A stretch of 64,000 nt of DNA from Symbiodinium sp. CCMP2592 (GCA_905221615.1 CAJNDT010006023.1:294810-358809); one strand, 5' to 3'; counted from the first letter of the stretch, positions 42,101-51,266 are shown. The notes: a model not told the origin generated them from the letters alone. Numbers and translations: made by a program.

Positions 42101-43221
42101 TCGCGGGGCTCGCTGGCTCTGTCTTCCTCGCCCTCGTCACTGACCTCAGGTGAGGCCTTGCTCGACCAGCTGCCCGGTTCACTGTGGGAGGCTGTGGGGC
42201 TACTGTCGGCTGATGTGGATGGTTCCGGGCTTGGAGGTTCTCCCCACTCTGGCTGCAGCTGTGGTGCTCTGGTGGGACGGGCGGGTGCCCTTGGTGTGCC
42301 GGGCTCCCCTCCCTGTGGCTGTAGTGGATTGCTGCTGGTTGGGCCGGCGGGTTGTTGGATCGGATGCAGTGTGTAGCCGTATTGGTTGGTGTTGCCTGGC
42401 CAGTATGCTCCTGGTGGGTATCCAGTGGCTGGGTATCCCATGGCTGTGCCCATGGCTGCAAGGGTTCGTGGGGAGAGGGCATACCCCGGTAGGCTTTGGT
42501 ATGCTATGCCCGCTGCCTGCAGAATGCTTTGGTAGTGGAGGTGCAGCGCCAGGAGCTGGTCGGCCATCTGTTGTGTGCCAGTTGGTGGTGGTAGTGGTGG
42601 GCAGTGCTGCTGCTGCTGTGGTGCTTGGGGTGGGGCCGCCGTGGAGCTGGAGCTGGCCCCCCCCGTCGTCGGGTGCTCCGGTGTGTCAGTGTTCCATGGG
42701 TCTGTGTCGGGGTCATAGGGGGCCAGGTAATACCCGTGGGCTCTGGCTGCTCGTTGGGCCGGTGTGTAGTAAGCGGTGGCTGCTGTGGCTGCAGTTGCTT
42801 GAGGGGGAAGCGGAGCCATGTGCGTGGGTCTCCCAGTGGGCTGGTGATGGGCCGGGTGGTGTTCGCCCTGTTGGGCTGCCTGCCACGGCTGGCCTGTGGT
42901 CCACGCTGCTGCTGTAGGTGTGGCTCGCTGAACTGGTTGTGCCTGCGGTGGCTGTTGCGGCGGTTGCTGTTGCGGCGGGCCGCTTCCCCCCGATCCCTGG
43001 ATGGGTGCCCCCTCTGCTGCTGTAGTTTCCAGGTGCTGCTCAGGCTGTGCTGGTCCGTCGTCTGGGCTGTCGTCGTCCTGGAGCGGCATGGGCTCGTCGG
43101 GTCCCACGGCTGCTTCCGCAGTGGGCGGGGCCGGCGGCTGTCCCAGGCGCACACAGGCCAAAACTGCCCCCCACAGCATCAGGCCGTAGGTCAGGGCTAT
43201 CATGTAGCGAATTGGGTTCAT
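39184..43221 (-). CDS. E2 third ORF: membrane-anchored low-complexity protein, unknown
   Basis: About 1345 codons from ATG 43221; an upstream in-frame start at 43269 is possible. MNPIRYMIALTYGLMLWGAV continues as a 20-residue hydrophobic segment (signal peptide or anchor). Residues to about 560 are Pro/Gln/Ala/Thr-rich low complexity. From about 560 a series of folded blocks begins: GKTWRQVGWWVNLAEEDD (about 590), RNMPPELPVAPGTFLHLRYL (about 770), AMVLFPLGPPSGAP and SRWLLFVTAVE (about 840), AAQQYFADWR (about 900), GRKRRRDTTEFSEVARLL (about 1020), then a helical end with LGGLLPFLADND (about 1185). These blocks recur in E1 in the same order, so they are a conserved protein family. LINEs normally end after RT; a large membrane-type third ORF is unusual. 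Function not recognised. Confidence 0.65.
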   Translation of the reverse strand: MNPIRYMIALTYGLMLWGAVLACVRLGQPPAPPTAEAAVGPDEPMPLQDDDSPDDGPAQPEQHLETTAAEGAPIQGSGGSGPPQQQPPQQPPQAQPVQRATPTAAAWTTGQPWQAAQQGEHHPAHHQPTGRPTHMAPLPPQATAATAATAYYTPAQRAARAHGYYLAPYDPDTDPWNTDTPEHPTTGGASSSSTAAPPQAPQQQQHCPPLPPPTGTQQMADQLLALHLHYQSILQAAGIAYQSLPGYALSPRTLAAMGTAMGYPATGYPPGAYWPGNTNQYGYTLHPIQQPAGPTSSNPLQPQGGEPGTPRAPARPTRAPQLQPEWGEPPSPEPSTSADSSPTASHSEPGSWSSKASPEVSDEGEEDRASEPRDPNQPCAAAQQAEPQRAGVVPPCIPCKPRWRRRDLQPQQPPPQPEPTAARPPPSATLADSTPQPSTPTEGAANTRSQPEEEETTAAAEGISPPEEQWQPPPADPDPPTAAQGEAVLPDPTEPPTTPAEPTACAADPAWRNTASPTPRTDAPWHWQGGDTSTGGGRKHEGGGEHRMRGKRYKAAVQTIFEIKGMRKPTGKTWRQVGWWVNLAEEDDEAEWEAAIHEARAQANRQHGGGGSGAHNPQQHAEDMARFAQLLNKHLEPRGGGTASTGDTAPGGSHTGASSSAHPPQGAAAAATNAHTQPPPQPPRRPPAVPAGAKQQPPEEPRRRRAAGSSTEAVGDAKRVEGHLNVWLLSLGGGRTPRNMPPELPVAPGTFLHLRYLGHGGAWAAVVFHEQDRRGPAYFSGQSRPFARARQQARDPATGDSHLGPGTAMVLFPLGPPSGAPSRWLLFVTAVEHTAPGWSQINPIRLSSGEAYLLWQRKGEKAWERKPLVRPAAQQYFADWRRESAIGRGAERLPSTGFPDASNWEHLGLRLMPRRDQGNQDDDSEEDPPQGGEPDADDAALMQTNRGQASSSNEPAIPEGCLAIAMVRRCLRRLAAVVARGAPASLQQQVEDLLAALDPLGLRGMGNPLWGRKRRRDTTEFSEVARLLRGVADRLPTALSDIDLAEDMAVRIDMLSQGIRRLEAEIHDQGGLQALEAREGAYLAVKAMTSARDKVLAGDRDWLTANWLWTVASLLEEGDALSWELRHVPGEAHRSDVLAMAAGSDETFGGMPDVWRARQYLKELGGLLPFLADNDADQARRLVASLMAWVQSREGSTLLVDSQGNAETQEAETPPSLFNVTLPLPGGHVAVDDVGELVDEEAPHPPASHHLVPDEPAGDALPAAATMGASAGGPEANAAEAVPATMTGATQLDANTTGDASGGGDEKPKPPAFWHLRGSMAAIDVPSSAERDAESFPVRSLQPRT

Positions 43222-43521
43222 GGCGGCAACGCGGCTGCCAGGTGCTGGCCGGCTAACTGCTGTAAGCATGCGGCGGCTGTCGGATGGGTCGTTTCACTCC
43301 ATCACGGTCCCTTCCTGTGGTTCAAGCTGTGCACATCACTGCATACACTGTGGCTGGTGTGCCCTGTCAGGTCGTCAACTGCGAAAACTGCATGTGAAAC
43401 GTGAAACTCTATGCTCTCTCTCTTCTGTCTGTTTTTTGCTCTTCGGTGGTGTCGTTGGTGGCGTGGCGTTGTGGAATGTGGAGTGCCCCCGTCGTGGGGG
43501 CATGGCTGTGCGCTGCTCCCC

Positions 43522-44703
43522 CTATGCTGTCAGCTGAGGCTTCATTTGCTGGGGGGGTCGCTCTGCCTGCCCCCTGTTGGGTGCAATGTTGTTGAGACTT
43601 CCTTGCTTGCCCGAGGCCCAGGGCACATCGTAGCGCCCCACAAAGTCGTGCAGAAGCCCGTTCCATGCTGCCCTGTCCTGTGCTGTTTGCATCCAGGCTA
43701 GACCCCCTACGGCTACGATCTGCCGTTCAGGGTCCGAGTCCGGGTTGAACCTGTGCTTGTGTCGCTGGCCCCCCCAGCTGGGCGGGATCCTTTGTTCTCG
43801 CCTCCACCACTGCAGGTTTTTCCAGCTGAGCATGGCTGCCCCTCCTTCGGTGGATCGGGCCATGTGCCCGTAGAGCCCCCATGTTTGCCCGAGCAGGAAC
43901 GTGCTCCAGCGGGGCTCCCCGGACTGGTGAAGTTGGACTCGGGCTCGCCGGAGGGTGCGGTTGTTCCAATCCACCCACGATTCCCCCGGGTGCCGGGATT
44001 CCCGCATCATGGCCCGGATGTGCCGGAGCTGCGTGCTGTTGACTGCTTTGTGCAGGGTTTCGACGATGGGCCAGGACTGGGATGCCCAAAGGGCGGCGTT
44101 CCGCACCATGGTTGTATGCAGCTTGATGCGGCCTTTGAGCGGCGTCGGCGCGCAGAGGAGCTTGCTATGCTTGTGGAAGGCCTTGCGGGCTCGCTCGTTC
44201 ATGGCCGCCGTGATGGCCGCCACTGGTTCGACGAAGGTGAGTGGTGATCCTAAGGCTGTGATAACTGCGCCAAAGGGTTGGCATGCGACCTCTTGCCCCC
44301 CTATCCGGAAGGTGCCCCCCCCTTCGGGTTCACTGTAGAGGATGGCGGTTTTGCCGGGGTGGATGGAGAGGCCGTCCTTGGCCAGCCTGACTTCGAGCTC
44401 GGTGAGGGTGCGCTGCAAATGGTCATGATCATGACTCCAGAGATAGGTGTCATCCATAAACGCCCCCCCAGATTGGGGGGGGTTGGGTCCCCCCACTGGC
44501 GGCAGGTGTCTGGCCGTGCGTGTAAGAACCTCGTCCAACGCCGTGGCAATGATGGCCGCAAATAGCACGGGACTATCAGGGGATCCTTGGCGCACACCGT
44601 TGCTTTGCGGGATGCTGGTGATGGTGTCGCCGATAGCGATCCGTAGTTCCCGGGCTTCAAGGAGGCCAAGCCATGCGCGTGCCTCCCAGGGGGAGCCCCC
44701 CAT
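43522..44703 (-). CDS. E2 reverse transcriptase, C-terminal part
   Basis: Third frame of the RT. Contains SNGVRQGSPDSPVLFAAII (motif B), GGAFMDDTYLW (FMDD, intact motif C), KTAILYSEPEGGG (motif D region), a thumb and a helical tail (WASQSWPIVETLHKAVN, LQWWRREQR). No RNase H follows; the C-terminus ends at SLNNIAPNRGQ...MKPQL. It joins the preceding part at about 44703. RT of the jockey/CR1-like FMDD type, clearly different from the plus-strand LINE at 1651. Confidence 0.85.
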   Translation of the reverse strand: MGGSPWEARAWLGLLEARELRIAIGDTITSIPQSNGVRQGSPDSPVLFAAIIATALDEVLTRTARHLPPVGGPNPPQSGGAFMDDTYLWSHDHDHLQRTLTELEVRLAKDGLSIHPGKTAILYSEPEGGGTFRIGGQEVACQPFGAVITALGSPLTFVEPVAAITAAMNERARKAFHKHSKLLCAPTPLKGRIKLHTTMVRNAALWASQSWPIVETLHKAVNSTQLRHIRAMMRESRHPGESWVDWNNRTLRRARVQLHQSGEPRWSTFLLGQTWGLYGHMARSTEGGAAMLSWKNLQWWRREQRIPPSWGGQRHKHRFNPDSDPERQIVAVGGLAWMQTAQDRAAWNGLLHDFVGRYDVPWASGKQGSLNNIAPNRGQAERPPQQMKPQLTA

Positions 44704-46487
44704 GGCTATGTCCCCGGTGGCAAGGAGTTTGCCGACTCTGGTGGCCCATGGATTCCTGCCAGACGGAATCGAACGCCTTGCGTATGTCTAGGCGGACCAA
44801 CCACACCGGAACCCCCCAGTCGCGGGCCATGCGCATGACCCGCCACATGATCACCAGCAGCTCCGTACCCTGCCGTCCTTTTCTCGCCCACTGGTAGGTG
44901 TCCCCCTCCTGCAGCTGGCGTCCCCCTCGGAGTAGGAGTAGCTGCCCAAACCATTTGAGTACGGCCGACGACAGTGTGATGGGTCGCGTGTCTCCCCACT
45001 CCTCTGGGGCTCCCACTGTCTTGGGGAGGAGCACTGTAACCCCCTCCAGGGCCTGGGGGGGGAGCGCCCCTCTGTAGAGGAAGTCGTTGAGGAGGTATTG
45101 GATGGAGCATCGCCTGCAGTGCCTCTAGTGCGACCCCGTCTGGGCCCGTGGCTTTCCCCCGGTGCCAGGTTGCTGTGGCTAGCTGGAGTTCGCCCTCCGA
45201 GAAGGGTCGCCACGGGGCGTGCTTGCATGCTCGCGTGAGGGCTCCCCGTAGAAGCTGAAGCTTGGCTGCTGTGTGGGTTCGTGGTACTTTGTGGAAAATG
45301 CTGCAGAAGTGTTGGGACAGTCGCTGCTGCCACTGAGCATCATCAAGCAGTCGATGCTCCCAGCCCTGTCGGCTGCTGTGATGGTCGAGGGATCGCTTGG
45401 CTCGCCAATCCCCCTGGCTGGCTCGGCTGACGTGGGCTTGTTGCCATGCTCGCTGCTCCTGCTTGCGTGCTCGGCTCACTGCCTTCCAAGCTGTGCGGGC
45501 TGCTTGCCCACCTTGAGGGAGGCGCTGGGCCGCCCGTCGCTGGGCTTGGAGCTGTTTGCTTTCGTGGAATTTGTCATACCCCCCGCCGGGCAGGGTGATC
45601 TCCTGAGCGGCTTGTGCCAGGTCGGTCTGGGGGTCGCCCCCTCGGGCGGGGGGCCGGGCGTCTAGGCGTGCTTGGTAGTCGCCCGTAAGGCGCCGGGGGC
45701 CCCATCTTTGCTGCTGCGGCTGGTGGGCGGTTCCCACTAAGGCCGACGCCCAGACGGCATCGTGGTCGGAGGCGGCCTGGTGTCTGCAGACGTGCACCCC
45801 CCCCTCCTCGACTGTGTGCCCCCGTTGCAGCAAGTAGTCCAGTCGTCGGGACTGCATTGCTTGATTGTAAGGGTGGAAGGTGGGCTGGTGCAGCGCCTGT
45901 GGCGGGAAGTGGGCGGCCAGGGAGGTTGCCCACATGAGGACCTCCTCCCCTTTGCTTGTGTGAGCCAAGAGGCCCCCCCGGTCCGTCTGGGTGAACGTCT
46001 CATTGGCGTCCATCCCGATCCACAGCTTGCCTTTGCTCCGTGGGGCGGCTTCCCCCCATTCGGCGAGGAGGGCAATGGCTTGCTCCACTGTTGCATGGTG
46101 TGGAAGGTGTGCTGCAATGTATCGGCATCGTTGTTGTGTTCGTGGGCACCGAATGGTAGTGCTGATGGCATGGGTGTGGATTTTGCTGTGGTGGTGTAGA
46201 CCCCTGCTGCTGTGATAAAGTATACCCTCTCCTCTCCAGGTTCCTTCTTTCTTGCCATACACAAGGACCCAGTCGTACTTCGCGGCAAAGAACAGTCCGG
46301 CATCCGTCACTACTTCTTGTAGTAAAAAGACATGAATTCCAGCAAGGACAGGATCATCATTGAAATTCCGGGTGAGCTCGAGGATTTTGTCCCCTGCGAG
46401 CCCCCCCAGGTTCCAGCTGAGGACCCCCAGCTTGGCCCCGGTTGGCCCGCCTTCGGGGGGTGGCGGCACTTTGTGAGAACTCCGCAT
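44660..46487 (-). CDS. E2 AP-type endonuclease and RT N-terminal part
   Basis: Endonuclease signature in order: VLSWNLGGLAG (Asn), VFLLQEV (Glu), WIGMDANETF (Asp/Asn) and ASDHDAVWAS (Ser-Asp-His), residues about 20-250. It then goes through an Arg/Gln-rich linker to ATWHRGKATGPDGVALE (RT entry). A frame change near 45060 moves the RT to VLLPKTVGAPEEWGDTRPIT, YQWARKGRQGTELL and LVRLDIRKAFDSVW (motif A Asp), and a further change near 44705 leads to the C-terminal part. Together the pieces give a complete endonuclease/RT. It overlaps no ORF1 sequence: ORF1 ends at 46500, 13 nt upstream. Confidence 0.85.
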
Positions 46488-46499
46488 CTGCTTAGTGAT

Positions 46500-47552
46500 T
46501 CAACGCAGCTCATCCTTCCTCGGCTGCCAGGCGTCCTTCACCTCCTGGACCCCCTTGCCCAGGACTCGAGCCATCGTGTTCAGGTTGACCCATCCGGCGC
46601 CAGCTTGCTCGGCCCCCCTGGGTGCATCCAGCGTAGCACTGCTGAGCCGCTCTTGGTCATACCAAACCGTGCCCGTGGAAAACTCGACCTCCATGCGCCC
46701 CTGGTGCGCCCCCATCTCCAGCAGCGCCCTCTTGACTTTGCCAGCCAGACGCGATTTGCGCCTGCGCTCCGGGGATTGCGAGAGCGACATCCAGAGCTTG
46801 CGGTGTCCCCCTGCGGGGTTGATCCCCAACATAACGTTGGCTCGTCTGACCTTCTGCAAGGTGGTTTGGACAATGTCACGACGTTGGTCTTCTGTTTCCC
46901 CCCACCGCTGGGGGATGGGCACAATAGCGTACCCCCTCTTGAGCCCCGGGACGAACATCTCGCTGTAATCCAGGGGGACGTCCAATTGTCGGAGTACGTC
47001 CTTGGCCTTCTGGAGGGTCTCGGACGCCGGCTGCTCGTCTGGCCACCCCCCTATGATTAGGGCTGGTCGCCTGGGGCCTTCCGTGTCGGCCGTGCTGCCC
47101 CCATTGATCGAGGATCCCTTGAGCTTGCCCTCCAAGATGGCCAGACGGTTCTCCAGGCCTTCTTGCCCCCCTTGGAAGGCTTTGATGTCCCCAGCTTGGG
47201 CCTCTTGGGTGAGCTTGATCTGCTCCAGAGCTTCTTGCTGCTTGTCGTGGTTGGTCGTCAGGATGCCGAACATCTTGTTGGTCGTGTCCATCTGCTTGGT
47301 AACCCCGGCTTCAAGGCCATCGACTCGCTTGTTGAACAAGGCTACCTCTTCACGCACCGAGGCTATGGATTGCCCCAGCTCTTCCCGACTGCGGCCAAGT
47401 TCAGCTCGCATGGCCTCTCGGATCATGTCAAGCGTCAGGGCCCCGGAATCCTCGCCTCGTTGCTTCTTGCAGGGAGAGTCGCCTTGGTCCCCCGTTCCAC
47501 TGCCCCCTGCCAGGCCGGCCGGCTGGCCTGTCTCCATAGGCGTACTTGCCAT
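46500..47552 (-). CDS. E2 ORF1: coiled coil plus RRM/CTD-like RNA-binding protein
   Basis: 350 codons, ATG at 47552 (MASTPMETGQPAG). After an acidic/basic leader (SPCKKQRGED) comes a coiled coil (residues about 45-145: MRAELGRSREELGQSIAS, VDGLEAGVTKQMDTTNKMF, LENRLAILEGKLK). A folded domain follows: RPALIIGGWPDEQPASET, FVPGLKRGYAIVPIPQR, RRANVMLGINPAGGHRKLWM, and a basic end. Coiled coil then an alpha/beta RNA-binding domain is the LINE ORF1p plan; the protein would trimerise and coat the element RNA. A further open frame (47428-47897) overlaps its start. Confidence 0.75.
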   Translation of the reverse strand: MASTPMETGQPAGLAGGSGTGDQGDSPCKKQRGEDSGALTLDMIREAMRAELGRSREELGQSIASVREEVALFNKRVDGLEAGVTKQMDTTNKMFGILTTNHDKQQEALEQIKLTQEAQAGDIKAFQGGQEGLENRLAILEGKLKGSSINGGSTADTEGPRRPALIIGGWPDEQPASETLQKAKDVLRQLDVPLDYSEMFVPGLKRGYAIVPIPQRWGETEDQRRDIVQTTLQKVRRANVMLGINPAGGHRKLWMSLSQSPERRRKSRLAGKVKRALLEMGAHQGRMEVEFSTGTVWYDQERLSSATLDAPRGAEQAGAGWVNLNTMARVLGKGVQEVKDAWQPRKDELR

Positions 47553-47897
47553 TCTTGAAAGGGTGGCCGTAGTAGCACGATCGCCCCGTAGGCCCCCGCA
47601 GTCTCCCAGCGTACCTCTGGCGGAGAAACAGGTAATCGCCCAGCGAGTCCTGTAGGATCGCCGACCCCGAAGACGCCGAGGTTTGAGGAACTCCCGAAAG
47701 AGCAGCGTGTGGCCACCGTGCAGGTTCGGACCCCCCCAGGTCGCGCACAGAAGCGGTCAAGGTCTCCCCGCGTAGTATTGCGACCGTGCCGGTGAACTTG
47801 TGATGGCTGTCTGAGCTCTGACTGTCACCGGGCTTGCTCTCCTCTCTGGTTTGCAGGCCCTCTGCTTTCTTCTGGCCCGGCCTTGAACCACTCGCGG
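47553..47897 (-). other. E2 5' leader region, possibly coding
   Basis: The region between the spliced-leader relic and ORF1 is open in one frame through about 47428 (HHKFTGTVAILRGE and GDYLFLRQRYAGRL look protein-like) but has no ATG. It may be 5' UTR or an extra ORF using another start. Confidence 0.3.
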
Positions 47898-47915
47898 CTT
47901 GAGCCAAAATGGCTA

Positions 47916-47916
<1 letters not shown>
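47898..47916 (-). other. Dinoflagellate spliced-leader relic (19 of 22 nt)
   Basis: GTAGCCATTTTGGCTCAAG on the minus strand, directly preceded in sense direction by a (GA)n tract, exactly as at 25396-25414. Marks the 5' end of E2. Confidence 0.95.

Positions 47917-47959
<43 letters not shown>
47917..47959. repeat. (CT)n at the 5' border of E2
   Basis: About 40 nt of CT repeat between the spliced-leader relic and host sequence. Confidence 0.9.
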
Positions 47960-47962
<3 letters not shown>

Positions 47963-48025
47963 CTTCCCTATCGTTCCCTGGAGCATGAACGCTAAATCCT
48001 CTGCTGAGTCTTCTGCCTCTTCCCA

Positions 48026-48466
48026 TTACCAAGCAGGACGCTGGGGGCAAAACTGGCTGAAGTCCTGCGCACACCGCTGCTCCTTCGTGATTCGCTGCAG
48101 GCTTGTGGTTGGAGGTTCACAACTTGTGGCTTGCCGCGCCCAAGAGCCAGAGATGCCAAACGGCGTCCTCGTTGCCCGACTTCCCCGCCGCAGTCGCTTG
48201 ATCTTCATGGCCTTCGCCCACATTGGAGAGATGCGTGCGTGGCTCGAAACAAACATCGAATGTTGTTCTACGTGAGGGTCAGCTCTCGGCACGGACGCTG
48301 GGACGCTGGGCTGGCCTTCCTGGCCACCGGCTGGTCTGGGATCCCAGGTCTTTGCCAGGACCCAGCCGCTATTGGAGGGCTCAACAATCTCATCGTTGAA
48401 CCGCATCGAACTCAGGATAGAGCGCAGTTTCGTTTGTTTGTCGATGATGATCCCACGCTGCTGCAC
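48026..48466 (-). CDS. Possible exon(s) next to E2, weak
   Basis: Minus-strand open frame with a basic piece (WAKAMKIKRLRRGSRATRT) and no recognisable domain. It may include real exon sequence of the host gene that E2 landed beside. Confidence 0.2.
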   Translation of the reverse strand: MQQRGIIIDKQTKLRSILSSMRFNDEIVEPSNSGWVLAKTWDPRPAGGQEGQPSVPASVPRADPHVEQHSMFVSSHARISPMWAKAMKIKRLRRGSRATRTPFGISGSWARQATSCEPPTTSLQRITKEQRCAQDFSQFCPQRPAW

Positions 48467-49009
48467 AAAATTTGCTTACAGCAACTTCTCCGAACAGCCA
48501 CTTCAAACGGAGCAAACTCGTATGGCTAAATTAGGCTGGCAGCTGTTGTTGCAGTTGCCTGAGCCGTCGCTGCTGCCTGCGTCCAGCTTTGCGCTCCCTT
48601 CGCAGTTTGGCCTGTGTTTCCATGCACCTTGCACGGCTTGGATGCTGGATGCTTACATTACGAGCATGGCGAATCGAAAAAGGGAACAGACTTGAAACGA
48701 GCCGGGGCACTCTTGCTCCAGATTCTGAACGCGATGAGTTAGCCAGGCCATCTGCTCAACGGTGCTGTGGAGCCTCCTTTCGGCTGCTTGGCGCCTGGGT
48801 GTTGTGTCTCAACCGGCTGCTCGACCCCGTGAATACGACACCTCTGCTGCAAAAAACAATGCCCTGCCTGCTTCTCTCATAGTGGATCTTGCGGAAAGAG
48901 TCTTGGAGCTCCACCTGAGGAGCGATCAAAAACAACCACGCCAGCGAAGACACACCGAAAATGTGATATTGACTGTTTACTCTTATAAATTCTCGTATTG
49001 CCAGGTTTA

Positions 49010-49345
49010 GGACTGCTGCTTTTTTAAGCGCGAAAATTCCATGAGCCGTCTGCTGATTTGTAGTACTGGTTTAGTACTGGAATTGAAATTGTCATGCGCC
49101 GGCTGGATTTTCATTGCTTTGTGGATCTGCTTTAGCACTGGAACCCAAACTTCTGGTAATGGATTAGTACTGGGGTCGACATGTGCGTAAGTCAAGAGCT
49201 CAACGTTATCGTTTCCATTTACTTTGATCGTTTTCCAAGGCAAAAGGGATGCGGTAACTCTTAAAGCATGTATGGGAGGGTTCTTATCATCCCCCACCTG
49301 CACCTCCTGGAAGTTTTGTTGCAGATTGTCCAGCCTGCATGCAAA
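49010..49345 (-). CDS. Probable exon, unknown host gene
   Basis: The frame reads RLDNLQQNFQEVQVGDDKNP, ALRVTASLLPWKTIKVNGND, LLTYAHVDPSTNPLPEVWVP and ends SRRLMEFSRLKKQQ before a stop. Composition is strongly protein-like, and more AT-rich than the neighbouring exons. A further piece upstream (SPIELSSHMQIQLRKRLHEF, about 49410-49490) may belong with it. No family recognised. Confidence 0.4.
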
Positions 49346-50117
49346 AAACCCACAGACCCCAGCGCACGCGCTTCCGCTACAAAAAAGGCCTCGGGCAATC
49401 ACCAGCCTACTTGCAAACTTAGATCCGAACTCATGTAACCGCTTCCGCAGCTGGATCTGCATGTGGCTGGAAAGCTCGATTGGAGACTTTCGGATAGTTT
49501 TGGGCGGTGCGCAAAACAATCGGTATATAAACAGATGGGCATGCCACCTCTCGTGCTCGCCTCGCATCCTGAGCTCATCGACTCCAAGCTGTTGCAACAA
49601 GCAAGAACGACGTGCCAGCGCTCAGGCGCTCCTCACCAAGCCCAGCTCCAACTGCCTCTAATGCACATAAAGTGGGTGGGAGTTGAGAGACCAAGCGACA
49701 GATCCGAGACTTCTGAAAATCCTGCTGCTGTCAGTCCGAGAGCTCAGCCTCCGCGCGTTGCCGAAGGACGGTGAGGTTCCAACCTGACAACATCCCCTCC
49801 ACGCACAACCTTTACCCTGCATATGCATGCACCGTGCAACTTTACAAGACTGCGCAGCCACCGTATAAGCAGGGCCTGGGATGTGCCGGGTGATGTGCTC
49901 TTGTCACTGTCGCCGTCACACTCCTTCTTGGGTGTTGTCAGCGGACTGATCCTCGGCTGCAAATAGACTCAAAATCCCTCCCTCTCGGGACAAACAATCG
50001 CTCCACATGCTCCACTCAGCGACTTGCTGCTGCTTCGCCCTCGGGAAGATCCCACCTGCAGGCACCACCGAAATATCAACATCCTAAAGTGCCAGATTGC
50101 ATCTAAAGGAAGCCACC

Positions 50118-50282
50118 CTACACCCAAATCCCGCAAATAAACCCAACAGCCAACGTGCCAAGAACGAATGCGCCTGGCCGACTGCCTGGATCGTGGACGC
50201 GAAATGCCAGCTCATTTCTGAAAGAGGTGGCAACGTCTGTGCTAAGTGCTATTGAGCTGCCAGTGCTATATACTGGTTTGGG
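50118..50282 (-). CDS. Probable last exon with C-terminal membrane segment
   Basis: After an AACCAG acceptor the frame reads YSTGSSIALSTDVATSFRNE, LAFRVHDPGSRPG, then a hydrophobic AFVLGTLAVGFICGIWV directly before the stop at 50118. It looks like the tail of a single-anchor membrane protein. Same strand as the other host exons. Confidence 0.45.
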   Translation of the reverse strand, partial: PKPVYSTGSSIALSTDVATSFRNELAFRVHDPGSRPGAFVLGTLAVGFICGIWV

Positions 50283-50755
50283 CCCGCAAATCCTGATCGG
50301 GCGCTCCAAGGTGCACATAGGTGTGGTGGCTTTGCAGGCTCGACATGCAGAAGCTGGTCTACGCACGTTTTGCAGCACGTAGGAGCTCTGTCAGGCTGTG
50401 CCTCTTCGAACGGCACAGCATCGCAGCATCGTTTCGCGGAACTTTTTCAGGCAACGGTCTCTCGCGTCTGTGCCACAGCTTCCCTTCTCAAAGGGGACTC
50501 TACCGCGTCTGCAGAGTTGCCTTCGCAATCATGTCATGGACCCCACTGTAGTTGCCGAGCTCGCGAGATCTAGCGACTTGGGTGCTGTTACCACTTGCTG
50601 ACAGCGCACTCTGATCGAAGGGCGTACTACAGTCATCACCCCTTCCAGGGATCAAGAAGTCCTACGGCTGACCCACATCGCAGCGCATTCCGAGAGCCGC
50701 TGTTGTTGCTCTGGAAAAACGTGGTCGCACTTATGGCGCTCAGCTCAGTTAGCCT

Positions 50756-50893
50756 GCACAATCAAGGCCTCAATGTTCTCAAGCGACAGAAAGGTGTAGA
50801 ACGCCACATATTTCGTACGACCCGAAACATCAGACTCTGACGTTTTCTCCAGGCGCATCGACGCTGTGCTCCAGGGGCCTCCGACACATGGAC
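50756..50893 (-). CDS. Probable internal exon, unknown
   Basis: Between a GTCGGAG acceptor and a GTGCAG/gctaac (GC donor) the frame reads STASMRLEKTSESDVSGRTK, then YVAFYTFLSLENIEALIVQ. The length of about 135 nt and the boundary style match the other exons. Confidence 0.45.
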
Positions 50894-51167
50894 ACTGGTA
50901 AGTCCGACTCGCAGCGAGCAGCTCAGCTCTTGCACAAACAAAGGCAACGAAGTCTGGGTGCAATTCCGGAGGTCTTCATCCTCCGCACCCGTGGCGAACC
51001 TTTTCTGCAGAAGGAAACAAATCTTCTTTCGCTACCGCGAATTACCGCTACACCTCTATCAGTCTCACCCGCAACCGCAGGCCCGCACCCTGCTGACACG
51101 TCCGGCCGCGTGTCCTGGAGGCCGGATCGGTAGCAGATTGCACAGTGGAAGTGAAGCCAGCCTCATG

Positions 51168-51266
51168 CAAACTGTGCGAAGGCGACTCTTCGCCGACTTC
51201 GTTCTTGCCTTCCCAGACAGTGCTCGCAACGAGCTGAATAAACCTCTTGCCATGAGACTGCTATGA
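51168..51266 (-). CDS. Possible exon, unknown
   Basis: Frame SLMARGLFSSLRALSGKART then KSAKSRLRTVCM, ending at CATGAG/gctggc (GC donor style). Basic; no family. Confidence 0.3.

Larger units (their letters stand above)
38563..47916 (-). mobile_element. Retroelement unit E2: spliced-leader-headed LINE with a third ORF
   Basis: Sense minus. It starts with the spliced-leader relic (47916-47898), then ORF1 (47552-46500), endonuclease/RT (46487-43522 in three frames), a third ORF (43221-39184), a 3' region with CCCCTTTACACTAACC (38822) and the (GTGAA)n/(GA)n tail. No internal tail or second leader separates the third ORF from the RT, so I treat all as one 9.35-kb unit. C5-C8 runs occur about every 70 nt on the plus strand. 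Frame breaks in the RT suggest that this copy is dead or carries sequencing indels. Confidence 0.75.

Noticed and set aside
41532-42482. 316-codon Pro/His/Gln-rich minus-strand frame
   Set aside because: Out-of-frame reading of the low-complexity half of the E2 third ORF.
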